A stretch of 64,000 nt of DNA. Origin: Vespula vulgaris. Taxonomy: Eukaryota; Arthropoda; Insecta; Hymenoptera; Vespidae. Below, piece by piece: positions 34,860 through 45,968 of this stretch; the stretch's first letter is position 1, and each line of letters starts with the position of its first letter. The position numbers and the translations under genes were made by a program. The stretch lies in assembly GCF_905475345.1 (NCBI RefSeq), contig NC_066608.1:3509501-3573500 (forward strand), read 5' to 3'. The notes below the pieces were generated by a model that ran no database searches, had not been told where the DNA came from, and saw nothing but the letters and a program-made list of their open reading frames with translations.

Positions 34860-35379
34860 TTCGTCGCGATCGACGCGACTTGTTCGAGATCGCGAGGACA
34901 GCCTAACCCAAAAGAACCTTTCGAGCTCTTTTCTCTTTAAACGTCGACAACTGCGACTCGACCGAAACAGTCGAACGAATTCTCTTTACGGTTACTCGAT
35001 CTTTCTCAATGACTTTTTCTTTTCCTCTTTAGCATAGCCAACCTTGAAAATCGTGAATGATCTTGTCTTTTCTTCGGTTGAAAATCGATTAAACTGCGGC
35101 AACTCACCGGATACTATCGTTACCACCATTGTTCTAAGCATCCAAAAACCATGTGACTTCGATTTCATCTTTGCTATCGATCTTTATTCGATTCGCTCGT
35201 TTATCCATCGATCGTTTTGTTCTATGAAAAGTTTATTTATGTGATATCCATCCTATTCGATAGCACGCTTTGATAGTAACGCAGCGAAATGAAATTTCGT
35301 AGATAGTAGAGTCGGTATTTTTACTTTTCTAATAATTAATTAGAAATAAATTAATAACGACTCGTTGCAGCGAATTCTT

Positions 35380-35470
35380 TTTATTTTTATTTTCCTTTTC
35401 TTTCTATTTCTTTTTTTTCTTATTTTCATTATCTCTCTTTCTCTTTCTTTCTCCTTCTCTCTTTTTTCTC

Positions 35471-35515
<45 letters not shown>

Positions 35516-35590
35516 TTCTCTCTCTCTCTCCCTCTCCTTTTTTCTGTCTCTTTTTCTTCCTCTCTCTCTTTCTCTCTCTTATATTTCTTC
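35380..35590. repeat. Long pyrimidine tract, (CT)n with CTAT
   Basis: About 210 bp almost wholly pyrimidine on the plus strand, about 500 bp upstream of the CCDC96 start. Confidence 0.93.
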
Positions 35591-35599
35591 TCGTTTGAG

Positions 35600-36594
35600 C
35601 TCACCGGAAAGTTTCTCAACCGTCACGAGTTTTCCCACACAATGTCAGTTTGTTCTTTTATTATCGTTTGCCGTTGAAACGACGCTAGATTCCAACGGGA
35701 ATTAGTGCGGTATACTCGCACGAGGGTGCCAGCACTCTGATTTTTTTAAACCTTGAAACCTTACTAATGATCAGAGGCAACAAGAAAGATAGTTGTCAAA
35801 TTCATTTGAAATTTTTTATATTATATTTTCCATTCGGCACAAACTATTGAATGAATAAACATTGAAAATAATAGTTTAATGTTTAAAACATGAATAATTG
35901 TACATGTAAAAAAAATTAATTCGGTGTAAATATTTTTCTAACGTATCGTGTATAAAAAGTATGATTTAAACTTTCAACAACCGATCACTTAAATTGTATC
36001 ATTTTCTTTAAGAGTAGTAAATTGACAAATGAACAAAAAAGCGTGGACTTTGATTGGTAATAATTTCTTTACTATTATACATTTTATTAATAATAAATAT
36101 TAAACAAAATACCGGATATATAATAATAATACTTAAATAGCATATTTATGTAACGTATAAACAACAAAGTGAAAAAATGTTTTATGACGATAGAAGCCGT
36201 TTAACTCAGTATTAAAGATAGTTTTGATATAACACATATTCTATAATATTCGTTGAATGCATCACTTTTTTTTATATTATTCAATAACTCGCTTCAATCT
36301 TTTTTTCGACTTTTAATTATATATCTTCATTTCTCTTGCTAAATCAGAAATAACATTTTTAGAATGATTCTTGTATCAATTAATAATATCACATTGATCG
36401 TAATTACTTTTATGATTATAAAGTCATTAATTTTATCTCTATTACGCATCTGCCAAAGCAGGTTTTAATGGCAAAATTAATATATTATATAACATATAAA
36501 ATAAAAAATTAGATACGAACGTGTTAATAGTTAATAATAGGTATGTATTTGATGCGAAACATGATATATTTTATAGAAATATATACATACATAC

Positions 36595-36650
<56 letters not shown>

Positions 36651-37020
36651 CGGAATAAAATATCAAATATTTTACTATAAATTTACTTTGATAAAAATAC
36701 AAACATGTAGAATAAAACCATATTGTCAGATCATTACGAACTACACAAATTGATAAAATTACATCAATCGTTTATTTAAAATGTTTATAGTAGACATAAG
36801 ACAAGATGTAACATAGACATATTTTATTTATATGTATTATCGCTCCGGTATATTATAAGTGTGTAATTATTTTATAAGAGAAAAATTGATGAGGTAAGAT
36901 TTAAGCGACCAGCAGGTATTTAGACATTCTCTTAGATAGATACACACATACTCTAATTAAGATCCAAATACCACAGAATGAAGTAGGAAGATGAGGTTTA
37001 CAAGAGGTGCTGCACTAACC
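35600..37020. other. AT-rich DNA upstream of CCDC96, nothing recognised
   Basis: Apart from the TA microsatellite at 36.6 kb, no frame, repeat or regulatory cluster was seen. Confidence 0.6.
36578..36649. repeat. (TA)n with TACA
   Basis: TACATACA leading into about 25 TA units. Confidence 0.97.
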
Positions 37021-37149
37021 ATTAACCCGATTACAGGTTCTGGTAGGGTGAAAAACAAGACAAGAAGAGAACGAGTCGAGCCGTATCGCTATGAGCCTTG
37101 CACAAGTGCCCATACATGGATTAGATCTCGTGAATGCGAAGATGAAAGA

Positions 37150-37264
37150 TAGGAGGTATGAAAGAGAAAAAGAGAAAGAGAGAGGGAAAGATAGAAAGAG
37201 AGAAGCAGAGAGACAAAGAGAGAGAAAGAAAGAGAGAGAGAGAAAGAGAGAGAGAGAGATAGTA
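37150..37264. repeat. (GA)n tract
   Basis: Interrupted GA/GAAA run over 110 bp at the border of a CpG-rich patch. Confidence 0.95.
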
Positions 37265-38147
37265 CTAAGAGGGTAGGGGGTAGCGGAGGGCGCGTGGGCC
37301 GCCACCACTGCATTCCTGTAGGATCAAGGATCCCTCCGCTCCTCTTCGTAGGTGCATCATGCATGTCGCGAACGCAGAACGCGCCAAGGTGTTCGTCTCT
37401 CTCATAGCAGGATTCGAGCGTTCGCCGTGTCGGCCTCTCTCGGTGTATCGGGCCCGGCTGCTTTTTTCTCGCAGCTCCGCAAGCCCTCTCCTTTGGATTC
37501 GCGGAGCAAGTTTTTCCGCGCCGATGACACTGACGTACCAATTTCGTGAGTTCCAGCTCTGGACGTAGCTACCAAGTGGAGGTAGGAGGCCCGATCGAAT
37601 TTATCGTGGATTTTGCTACGATCGTTTCGATCGTTTCGATGTTAAAATGTGAGCATTGCCTTTAAAATCGTAATCTAAGTCAGCGCAATTACATTAACGA
37701 AAGCTTGTATTATAAAACAACAGACATAGGTTGTTTATTAATTAATAAGCGGTCATATATATGCGTCATGTTATACTTTTTTATCAAATAATTCAAAACT
37801 CTCGTGGACGAAAATCAAAAGCGATTCAAACGTTAATTTGAAACTTGTTTTTTCTTGTTTTATTTCGCTTTTAATACTCTCAACACTTCAAGAAACGTTT
37901 TTCGTAAAATTAACATCTAGGAATTCAGTTTCATCCCTAGTTAACCCTACGCGTTATAAATAATACATCTTTTCATTTTTTGCATAAAAAAAGTAAAATT
38001 AAATATATATCACTCTTTTATTAATACACACGTAATTTGTTTTCCACTTAATTACGTGACAACAAATCATTGATGGAAGATAGAGACCGAAAGAGAAATA
38101 CAGAAAGGATGAGAAGGAGAGAAGCGAAAGGGATTGTGAGAAATAGA

Positions 38148-38150
38148 GAC

Positions 38151-38193
<43 letters not shown>

Positions 38194-38202
38194 AGAGAAG
38201 GG
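38148..38202. repeat. (GA)n microsatellite
   Basis: About 20 GA units. Confidence 0.97.
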
Positions 38203-38507
38203 GCTTCTCGCACTCGGATGCAATCGAATTCCCGCGAGAAGTGTCGTTTCGTTCGACGTAACGTTGTTGGTGACACGCGCGTGCGAGAAGAGTGCACGAG
38301 CGGGAGCACATGCGTAGCTTGTCGGGCGTGTCCAGGCCGTTCGTTGGCCTTTCCTCAGATTTGATTTCCTTTCGAATCGCCGCGTATTCCAGGCTCGTCT
38401 GTGCAGGCTACGATGGAAACTGGACTGACTGGCTTTAACGCGCGCGTCTCCTAACTTTATGCGTGTGTACGCGTGCACGAGCGCGCACCTATGTTTCGCT
38501 CTCCTCC

Positions 38508-38511
38508 CCCC

Positions 38512-38550
<39 letters not shown>

Positions 38551-38576
38551 TTCTTTCTCTTTCTTTCTCTCTCGAG
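38508..38576. repeat. (CT)n microsatellite
   Basis: About 18 CT units; inverted counterpart of the GA tract 50 bp on. Confidence 0.97.
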
Positions 38577-38617
38577 AATACAAGCGCGTCGAATCGTTGT
38601 GCGTCAAATAGAACGCG

Positions 38618-38702
38618 ACGAGAGGGTAGAGGGAGAAAGGAAGTAAAGAAGGAGAGCGAAAGAGAAAGAAAGAGGGAGAAGGAGAGAGAGAGAGAGAGAA
38701 AT
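38618..38702. repeat. (GA)n tract
   Basis: GA/GGA run, opposite in strand to the CT tract at 38508; it abuts the hairpin at 38719. Confidence 0.95.
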
Positions 38703-38718
38703 GTTGCAGAGGCCCCAC

Positions 38719-38763
38719 GGATACCATTGTGGCCGGTTGCATAAACCCGCCATCTTGGTATCC
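38719..38763. repeat. 15-bp inverted repeat containing a YY1/Pho-like site
   Basis: Arms GGATACCATTGTGGC and GCCATCTTGGTATCC pair at 13 of 15 positions around a 15-base loop. The right arm with its flank contains CCGCCATCTTGG, a close match to the YY1/Pleiohomeotic consensus. Confidence 0.5.
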
Positions 38764-38819
38764 TCAAGGACGTGGCTCGAATCCTAAGGTCAATGTACTC
38801 GACTCGCATCGAGTGCCCT

Positions 38820-38961
38820 TCCTCCCTCCCACCCTTCCTCCTACTTCTTCTCCTGCTTCTCATCCTCATCTTCCTCCACTGCTTCTTCCTCGATTTCTTC
38901 TTCCTCCGGATCTCTCTCTTCTCTTTACTTCTCTCTTACTCTTTCTCTCGATCCCCTGGGG

Positions 38962-38999
<38 letters not shown>

Positions 39000-39040
39000 C
39001 TCTTCTCTTCTCTCTTTCTCTCTCTCTTCTCTTCACCGCG
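38820..39040. repeat. Pyrimidine tract, CCTTCT and (CT)n
   Basis: About 220 bp of pyrimidine-rich sequence ending in a pure CT run. Confidence 0.92.
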
Positions 39041-39179
39041 TGAGATGGAGAATCTCATCTGGCCACGAGCGAGATGTCACTACCATTAATCCCGCCGATA
39101 CGCCGTCCCTGGCCAGGTTCGGATCGAGAGCCCCGTGGCTCTCTTTATTTTTATTTTTTTTTCCTTTTTCATTTTACTC

Positions 39180-39232
39180 GTCCTCTCTCTCTCTCTTTCT
39201 TTCTCTCTCTCTTTCTCTCTTTTCCTCTTCCT
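39180..39232. repeat. (CT)n tract
   Basis: Interrupted CT units. Confidence 0.93.
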
Positions 39233-39570
39233 CAACAACTTCCCTTGCATTCTTCCTCTTCGATCTTACGACCTCCATACGAGATGATAAACGAAAGATA
39301 TTGCGCGAGGTACGCCGATCACCTTTCTCGCGCAAAGTACGGCCTCGTTAGAGCTGCCGTTTAATCTTTCACGAAAAAAACGTTCTTCCCTATCTATTCC
39401 ATTAAGAAAAATTCCTCGGATGTTTGCTCCTCGAAGGATTTTGGATACCAATTTGACGATATCGATATCTACTTAATTTCATTCAGAAACAGATGATTTT
39501 TAATATGATATTCCGATATGTTAAACCTTCAGATATTTTCGTAATCTTAGTTGCTGTTTACGTGTCTCAG

Positions 39571-39763
39571 GAAGTCTGCAGATAGCGTGTGGAACATTCG
39601 ATGTCGTCGACCCTTTATCGAAGAAGGAGTCGACTTCCCCCCTGTGGTGGCTGTCAAGAAAGTAGGAAGGGAAGGTGTTAAAGTCATGGAGTGGATCGTA
39701 AGGAAGAAGAAAGAGTTCTGGGGAACTGGTGAAGTCATGGTGCTCGAGGAATCGGAAGTTTAG
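39571..39763 (+). CDS. Candidate terminal exon, unknown small domain
   Basis: An acceptor (ttgctgtttacgtgtctcag) precedes an open frame of 64 codons ending in TAG. It reads 'KSADSVWNIRCRRPFIEEGV' ... 'VVAVKKVGREGVKVMEWIVR' ... 'EFWGTGEVMVLEESEV'. The mix of hydrophobic, charged and aromatic residues is protein-like, with GTG/GTC/AAG-rich codons typical of coding DNA. The antisense frame is also open for part of the span. A GA microsatellite begins directly after the stop. No partner exon was identified upstream on this strand. It could equally be noncoding. Confidence 0.35.
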
Positions 39764-39845
39764 AGAGAAAGAGAGAGAGAGAGAGAGAATCAGGATGAAG
39801 AAGAAAACAGAGAGGATGAAAAAGAAAGAAAGAAAGAAGAAGAAA
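39764..39845. repeat. (GA)n then GAAA tract
   Basis: Begins directly after the TAG of the candidate exon at 39571. Confidence 0.93.
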
Positions 39846-40026
39846 ATTTCCAGTCATCCTGGCCCACGAGGTTATTCTATTTATATTTGAAACGAGAGGT
39901 CACGTCTTGTACATGCCCGATCATTTTCTAATTTAGAGGATAACGATACACGCGATGCGTAATTTAAAACACGTCAAGTCTAAAATATCCTCGGTACGAC
40001 CAAATGTTCACTTTTATAAAAACACG

Positions 40027-40060
40027 TATGTAGGTACCTAGAAATACATCTACCTACATA
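40027..40060. repeat. Perfect 10-bp inverted repeat TATGTAGGTA/TACCTACATA
   Basis: Ten-base arms separated by 14 bases; hairpin-forming and built on the TAGGTA core. Confidence 0.6.
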
Positions 40061-40477
40061 TATTATTTCATCAGAACTTGTCTTTGGTTACTGGTATCGA
40101 TTTATCGTACGTCTCTGAAGTAACGAATTTCAGGAAAAAGAAATGAGGGTAGTTATGAAAAAATTAATTATGTTTAACAGCGAAATAAAAGAGAAAAATG
40201 AGGAAATATAAGTAGTGGATAAAGGTTTCAAGAAAGGAGATCTCAAATGATTTGCGATTGAAAATGATTCAACGAGAAGGGAAAGGTCGTGTAACATTGA
40301 ATCCGGCGACATCAGCGAAGATGTATCGACTAACGAATACATTAACACTCCAAATCCGGCTATCTCTTTCTCGGGTATAGTAGTGTCCGTTGATTCTTGT
40401 ATATATATATGTATATATGTATGTATGTACCTTTTTATTCCGTTTCGTACACGTAGGAAAGCAACGAGTTCTCGCAC

Positions 40478-40520
40478 CTGCGCATAAGCAGCCGCGCTCG
40501 TATTCCGCGCCCATTCGTGC
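40478..40520 (-). CDS. Candidate 43-bp microexon
   Basis: On the minus strand an acceptor with a good pyrimidine tract (tttatttattctccag) and a CAG|gtgcga donor enclose 43 nt. The frames include 'MGAEYERGCLCA'. Forty-three is not a multiple of three, so it would change phase. It is the next pair of good splice sites on the same strand as the 43-kb gene, 2.6 kb downstream. No protein similarity is recognised. Confidence 0.25.
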
Positions 40521-41399
40521 CTGGAGAATAAATAAATGCGTGAGAGTACGTCGTTAAAAGTTTTGCGGGTTCGTGCGAGTGAGCGAGGAAGGAAGAGATA
40601 GAGTGAGAGAAAAAGAGAAAGGGGGAGGAGAGGGAGAATGCAGAATACTTGTCGTGACGGGGCACGATATCTTCAAATATCGTACGTTGCATTAACGAGA
40701 GAGCATTCCGAGCAGGGCCGTAGTCGTGGCCTCCCGTCGTTCGATTATTAGGAGAGAAATTTCGTAGATACACGGTTTGACACGATTAAACTCCTTTAAA
40801 CGTAGTAACGTATAAGTATATGCATATGTAGGAGAGAAAGGTATCGTCCAAATGGGTTATCGATCCTGCAGATCGATTTTTATCTGCTTCTCATTAATTC
40901 GTCTGATACTTATCGCTTCTCATCGCGTCACAACTTCTCCGCCTCCGTTAGCACACTCGCTGTACAACGATTCTCTTTATATACGGGAGTATCAAATGTA
41001 ACCGCATTTAATGAGACACGTACAAGCACACGCGTAAATATGTACGTATATTAATCGTTATAATTACTTTCGTAGCTGTAAGTAGGTCTATCTGAAGATA
41101 ACGTTCGATTATGTCCCGCATTTAGGACATAGCTTCGAACCTTCGACAGGGAGTCACTGATACCAGTATTCATTCCGAAGAACCGATTTACATTATTGCG
41201 TTTCCGAGTCGTGGTAGCAGCGGTCTAGGAGACTTCCGTGGTGCGATAACCGGGCGAACGTAAAGTTTCGAGGGAAAATAAGAGAGACAACGATAGACGT
41301 TTCGCTGGTTACGGGGTGACTATATGCCCGTGTCGGCCTATCGAGGTTATCGCGGGCCTCGTCGTAAATTCAGCCTCCCAACAACACTGGTCTTTAGAC

Positions 41400-41441
41400 T
41401 CTTCCTTTCTCTCTTTCCTTTTCTTTCTTTCTATCTCTTTC

Positions 41442-41476
<35 letters not shown>
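41400..41476. repeat. (CT)n tract
   Basis: CT units, 77 bp. Confidence 0.95.
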
Positions 41477-41480
<4 letters not shown>

Positions 41481-41667
41481 CTCACACTCCCTCTACTTTC
41501 GGAGACCGTAGGAGACTCCGACTATTTCCCTCTCGCTTTTATTTTTCTCATTTCTTCCCTTTTTCACTCTCACTCTTCTGGGTTACGTACGATGAACCCG
41601 TCCTGGCCATGCTGGTATTTCGCGGCCTCGCGGAGAAGAGATCCTCTGCGAGCAAGTATCTCTTTCC

Positions 41668-41735
41668 TTCTCTTCTTCTTCTTCTTCTTCTTCTTCTTCT
41701 TCTTCTCCTCTTCTTCTTTCTCTTATTTTCTCTTT
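41668..41735. repeat. (CTT)n tract
   Basis: About 13 CTT units, degenerating at the 3' side. Confidence 0.95.
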
Positions 41736-42504
41736 TACGTGCCACGAAGAAGAGGAAACTTATACGAGGGACGAGCACGAAGACAGCCATATATTCTGAG
41801 CATACACACCGACCGCATACTAGACGTGGACACTTACAACCCATGTAAGGGTCCAATGTTCGAGCCACGGCCACGACCGGGCATTCGCGAGGGCGCCAAA
41901 TGACTGCCGCGCTAAATCATCCTAGACGAAGTGTCTTATCCTGACGACTCGAACCAATCCAACGATTCTACTACCTCCCTACATTCTTCTCCCTTTATTT
42001 TACGCTCATGTGAACGAGACGTTAACATGACTACACGTGGTCAATCGCCAGGAAATATTTGTTTCATTGCGATATCGAAATCTGAAAGAAAAAGAGATGG
42101 AAAAGGAGAAAGGGATTGTTAAATAACAAAAAGACAAGGAGAGAAGAGAAAAAAAATTTTCCTTTACTACTGCGACGTGGTAATCATGGGTCACGTGTTG
42201 TGGTAATAAATCATCCTAGTCGAGTGAATTCCACTTCGACGATGCTGTCAACGAGCAGAGGCCTCCAAGAGATAGCCTATGCGAAAGAGGCACTTTCCGA
42301 ACGAGAAATTCGTTCCTAGCTCTCTCTTTCTAGCCATTCCACGTCCTACACCGATGCACTGAATCACTCTGGACAGGCTTGTAATTTAAGGAGACAGAAA
42401 TAGAAACCGATGGTATACGAAGGGGCGGTTTTCAGTCGCGAACGTGCAAACACGATTCTCAAGAGGCGCGTTACACGTCGGACAGGGTGATACGGGGCGG
42501 TAGA

Positions 42505-42575
42505 AAGAGGGAAAGAGAAAGAGAGAAAGAAAGATAGAGAGATAGAGGGGGAGAGAGAGAGAGAGAGAGAGAGAG
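42505..42575. repeat. (GA)n tract
   Basis: GA units with GATA interruptions. Confidence 0.95.
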
Positions 42576-43139
42576 CAATCGCGCATCCTCGCTTTATCCG
42601 ACGGGATAAAGGAGAAGAGCAAAAACGAGGATCATTGTAAGCATCTCCGACTCTCACACGCTGTCTCATTGAAACGTCGAACGCGCGACCTTGCCAAAGG
42701 TGAGGAAACGAAACAAAAGAAGGCGAGTACACGAGGCCGCCTGTGTATTTTATAATTTCGTTCGATGAATTGGCATTAAAGCGCATTCAACCCCGTCCGC
42801 GAACATGCGATCGCAAGCCCGATGACGAGGCGATAAATTCGTTGAATTGAACGACGTATGTTCGTTGGATAAAAGAGCTTTTACGAGTCTCACCCTACGA
42901 GTACTGCATTACGATCTAACGCGGATTATAATTCTGTTATTACAACAAATAAATTCGAGAAGATTTTTCAAATAATCTCCTCGGTTTGAACTCCGTCACA
43001 CCGAGATATTAGCATCTCGATCGTTGATTTTTGTCGAGGATGAAAAGGACATCGAACGTGGATCGACTTAGACGTACGATCTTACCTACACTTCCTGCAT
43101 CGCTTTTCTACGAACTTTAACGAATAGATATGGTCTCAC

Positions 43140-43175
43140 CTTGACGGTGAGTCCTCGACGTCAGAGTGACAGAGG
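43140..43175 (-). CDS. 36-bp microexon following the Gly/Ser-rich exon
   Basis: A strong acceptor (ttgtctgtttttag) and the donor CAAG|gtgaga enclose exactly 36 nt. The preceding exon ends with AG, so the junction codon is AGC, giving 'RRRS' followed by 'LCHSDVEDSPS' and two leftover bases. The microexon keeps phase 2 on both sides, so its inclusion or skipping would not shift the frame. It would add an acidic Ser-rich patch directly after a basic RRRS motif, a typical basophilic kinase site. The intron to the larger exon is 259 bp. Microexons of this kind are common in neuronal genes; that link is inference. Confidence 0.6.
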
Positions 43176-43434
43176 CTAAAAACAGACAAGTCAATGTCCG
43201 ACCAGTTACTATCACGGACACGTTATAGGCGAGCTGCCTATCGTATAAAAAGTATACAGAGGATTTATTGATAGGCATTAAGAAAAGTTTTCTCGATATT
43301 CTTTGTACCGTTAATCGTCTCATCTCGTCACGATCTACGTCCACCATGACTTTTCGTGAATTTATCCATGACATTTTGCTCGACGATAAATCGTCAATGT
43401 TAACGACATGATTAAATAAAATATCGACACTCAC

Positions 43435-43920
43435 CTTCTACGACGTTGTCGATCGTGCACGTGAGGCTCGTTGAGCGAATGCCTTCGTCGATCGCGATTT
43501 CGTTTCTTCAAGCTCTTACCCTCGCTGCCGTAGATAGGGCCACCTCTCGTCAAACCACCAGGATCGCCGCCGACGAACTTCTCGTGATAGTTAGAGCCAC
43601 TCGATCGCGGCCTATCCTGTCCTTGAGACTTGGAAGAATTCCCATGAGGGCTCTTTCGTATACTATTATAACCGTGACGTCCGTGTTCTCTTGGTAGACT
43701 GCAGTAAAGATTTTGTGATGTGCAAATAGTAGCTCTGGCAAAGTACTTCTCTTCGTTGCTGACGTTCGCGTGATTTCCATTTGTTTTCGACGGTAATGCG
43801 GAATGAATATCGTGGCTTCCTTTCGAACCGCCTCCTAAATGTTCACGCAGCCATTTTCCTATACCACCTCCACTACCATTATTTCCGGCATCACTTCCGT
43901 ACGAATCACCGGATTTGTTC
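43435..43920 (-). CDS. Internal exon of an unrecognised basic, Gly/Ser-rich protein
   Basis: 486 nt between a strong acceptor (ggttttttttttcacag) and a near-perfect donor (AGAAG|gtgagt), open throughout in one frame. It enters needing one base to complete a codon and leaves two bases over, so it is phase-symmetric. The 162-residue segment is hydrophilic. It starts 'NKSGDSYGSDAGNNGS', has the one ordered-looking motif 'GIGKWLREHLGGG', a Cys/aromatic patch 'ATICTSQNLYCS', then Gly/Ser/His/Arg-rich sequence ending in basic clusters 'KKRNRDRRRH' and 'DRQRRR'. Its content is CpG-rich and its splice sites are good, unlike the simple-repeat frames nearby. It is probably a disordered regulatory part of a larger protein. 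No family was recognised. Confidence 0.72.
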
Positions 43921-44322
43921 CTGTGAAAAAAAAAACCGAGAGAAATGATAAATCTCTTTGTTAATCGATGGTGAAGCAAATACGAAAAGTTTTACGAATA
44001 TTAGAAACTCGAGAGACATCTAACGTAGATGGTTATATCGCACAATAGAAGAACGTAACGATGGCCTATGTCCAGTGGTTTCGATTTCAGTATCGAACCG
44101 GCTCGATGAAGAAAGAAAGGGTCGTGTACGAGAGAGAAGACAAAAAGAAATAAAAAAGAAAAATAAGAAGCGTAAGAGAGAGCTTGGGCGAGGTAGAAAG
44201 AAGGAGGGTGGGCGAGAATAACGAGACGAGTGTTGAAGACGAAGGAGAGGCGTATGAATGGCACACGGCCTCAGGGGAATCGGGGCGAATGCTTTATAAT
44301 AATAAGGACCGAATGCGTTACG

Positions 44323-44324
<2 letters not shown>

Positions 44325-44354
<30 letters not shown>

Positions 44355-44430
44355 AATAGAGGGAAAGAGAAAAAGAAAGAAAGAGAAAGAGAGAGAGAGA
44401 AAGAACCGGAGACAAAGACAGAGACAGTAA
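44325..44430. repeat. (GA)n tract
   Basis: Interrupted GA run ending 25 bp before the CAAGGTCA palindrome. Confidence 0.95.
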
Positions 44431-44454
44431 GGGTCGAGAAGTAGTTAGGACACG

Positions 44455-44473
44455 GTGACCTTGGCAAGGTCAC
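44455..44473. promoter_or_regulatory. Perfect 19-bp palindrome of two CAAGGTCA half-sites
   Basis: GTGACCTTG-G-CAAGGTCAC. Each arm contains CAAGGTCA, the extended half-site bound by FTZ-F1/ERR-type nuclear receptors, in everted arrangement with a one-base centre. Confidence 0.5.
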
Positions 44474-44835
44474 TGATACTTCTGGCCAACGCCACTAGAA
44501 GCCGCCACCGTGCGGTACCACACAAGTCTTCTCCTACTCGTCTTACCGCCGCTGCTGACCATCCTTGTCCATTTCTTCTTTATCGGTAATACCAAAAGTA
44601 CGAGAAAGAAGAGTCGATCGGTCCTAAACGGTGGAGACATCGACGTGAGGCTAAGAAAGGCGCGAGCTCATTCCACTCTTGATAGCAAATGACGTCTCGT
44701 GCGACTTTGAACGCATTATACCACACGCTTACTACTAATCTCGATCGCTAACGAAATCTTGGCCGCGTCGTAGGTAATTTCCATATCGATTTAACGAGCA
44801 TCGAAACGCGTCGCTCGAGTACGATCGAATTGAAA

Positions 44836-44837
44836 CG

Positions 44838-44905
<68 letters not shown>
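44836..44905. repeat. (GA)n microsatellite
   Basis: About 30 GA units, one of the longest runs in the window. Confidence 0.97.
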
Positions 44906-45114
44906 TACGCGAAAAAGCCTGGTTACTAAAGACTCAATACAAGCAAACGTACTTAGCGATTCGACCAAGATGCGCCTAATTAATTGCGCTGAAATTAATT
45001 AGCCGCGTAACGCAGGTTACTTAATTGACCGGGAAAGAACAAGTCCCTGGGCTTCGTGATAAGAGGAACGGTCAACCTCGTCCGTGGTTCTAATCGGACA
45101 AGGAGATCTCGACC

Positions 45115-45145
45115 TCGAGAAAGGAGAAAGGCAAGAGAGAAAGAA

Positions 45146-45178
<33 letters not shown>

Positions 45179-45222
45179 AGAACGAGAGAGAAAGAGAAAA
45201 AGAGAGAAAGAGAAAGAGAGCT
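45115..45222. repeat. (GA)n tract
   Basis: Interrupted GA run. Confidence 0.95.
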
Positions 45223-45420
45223 TCGGCACATCGACAGCGAGTTTCGTGACTCCAAGCGAGTGTATTATCTGGCGTGTTACGCCACTGTATAAAATTCCGG
45301 TTCTTTGGCCCATCCTACAGGTCCCTTCGTCCCACTCCGGCCTTTAGAGTGCCCCTTCACCCTCTTGTACACTACTTTATCTCTTCGCCTTTTTTCCACT
45401 CTTTCCTTTTTGCACCTCGC

Positions 45421-45485
45421 TGTCGTCGTCGTCATCGTCGTCGTCGTCGTTGACATCGACGTCATCGTCATCGTTGTTTTCGTCA
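45421..45485. repeat. (GTC)n/(GTCATC)n trinucleotide repeat
   Basis: CGTCGT/CATCGT units, CpG-rich; rare type in this window. Confidence 0.93.
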
Positions 45486-45555
45486 GTCTTCTCGTCTCAT
45501 AGAACGCTGCTAGATCTTCAAAAATCAACGTATTATCGACGAGACCATTCCCGAA

Positions 45556-45596
45556 GGTTTCGTTTCGTTTCGTTTCGTTTCGATTTCGTTTCGTGC
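45556..45596. repeat. (TTTCG)n pentanucleotide repeat
   Basis: About seven TTTCG units, one interrupted. Confidence 0.93.
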
Positions 45597-45968
45597 ACTG
45601 AACGATCGATTTTGGCTACGTTCCACTATATTCTTCCTCAAAGTCACGTCGAAATCGAAGAAAATTAATGACAATGTTTACGTTCATTCGTTTATCGTTA
45701 CGATCATGTTCTCTTTTCTCTCATCTTTTTGCGATTAAAATATACGATATAGTTAGATGTATCTATGGGAGGGAAAGGGGAGATGGGAACGATGACATTT
45801 AACAGCGCTTTCCTTGAGTCCGTTATGAAAGCAAACGATATGGTTTCGAACTTCCGACCGAATGTTGTTCCGCATTAATCGTTCTTTTCGATCTAAAATG
45901 GAACAATGAGAGAGTCTCTACGTGACGTCGAGGTAACTTTCCTCGACTGAATTACGACGAAGCATCGC

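Noticed and set aside
34552..35037. 161-codon Ser-rich plus-strand frame
   Set aside because: It is the antisense of the Glu-rich CCDC96 exon 1 and its upstream region; Ser codons arise from reversed GAA/GAG.
38489..38869. Long minus-strand frame of Leu/Ser/Arg repeats
   Set aside because: Most of it is translated CT/GA microsatellite; only the hairpin part is unique.
44010..44444. Overlapping frames on both strands
   Set aside because: Driven by the GA tract (Glu-Arg or Ser-Leu repeats); no splice or start context.
44510..44692. Signal-peptide-like frame after GCCGCCACC, starting with GTG
   Set aside because: The context resembles an ideal start site but the codon is GTG, an in-frame stop lies just upstream, and no ATG is available. 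Treated as coincidence.
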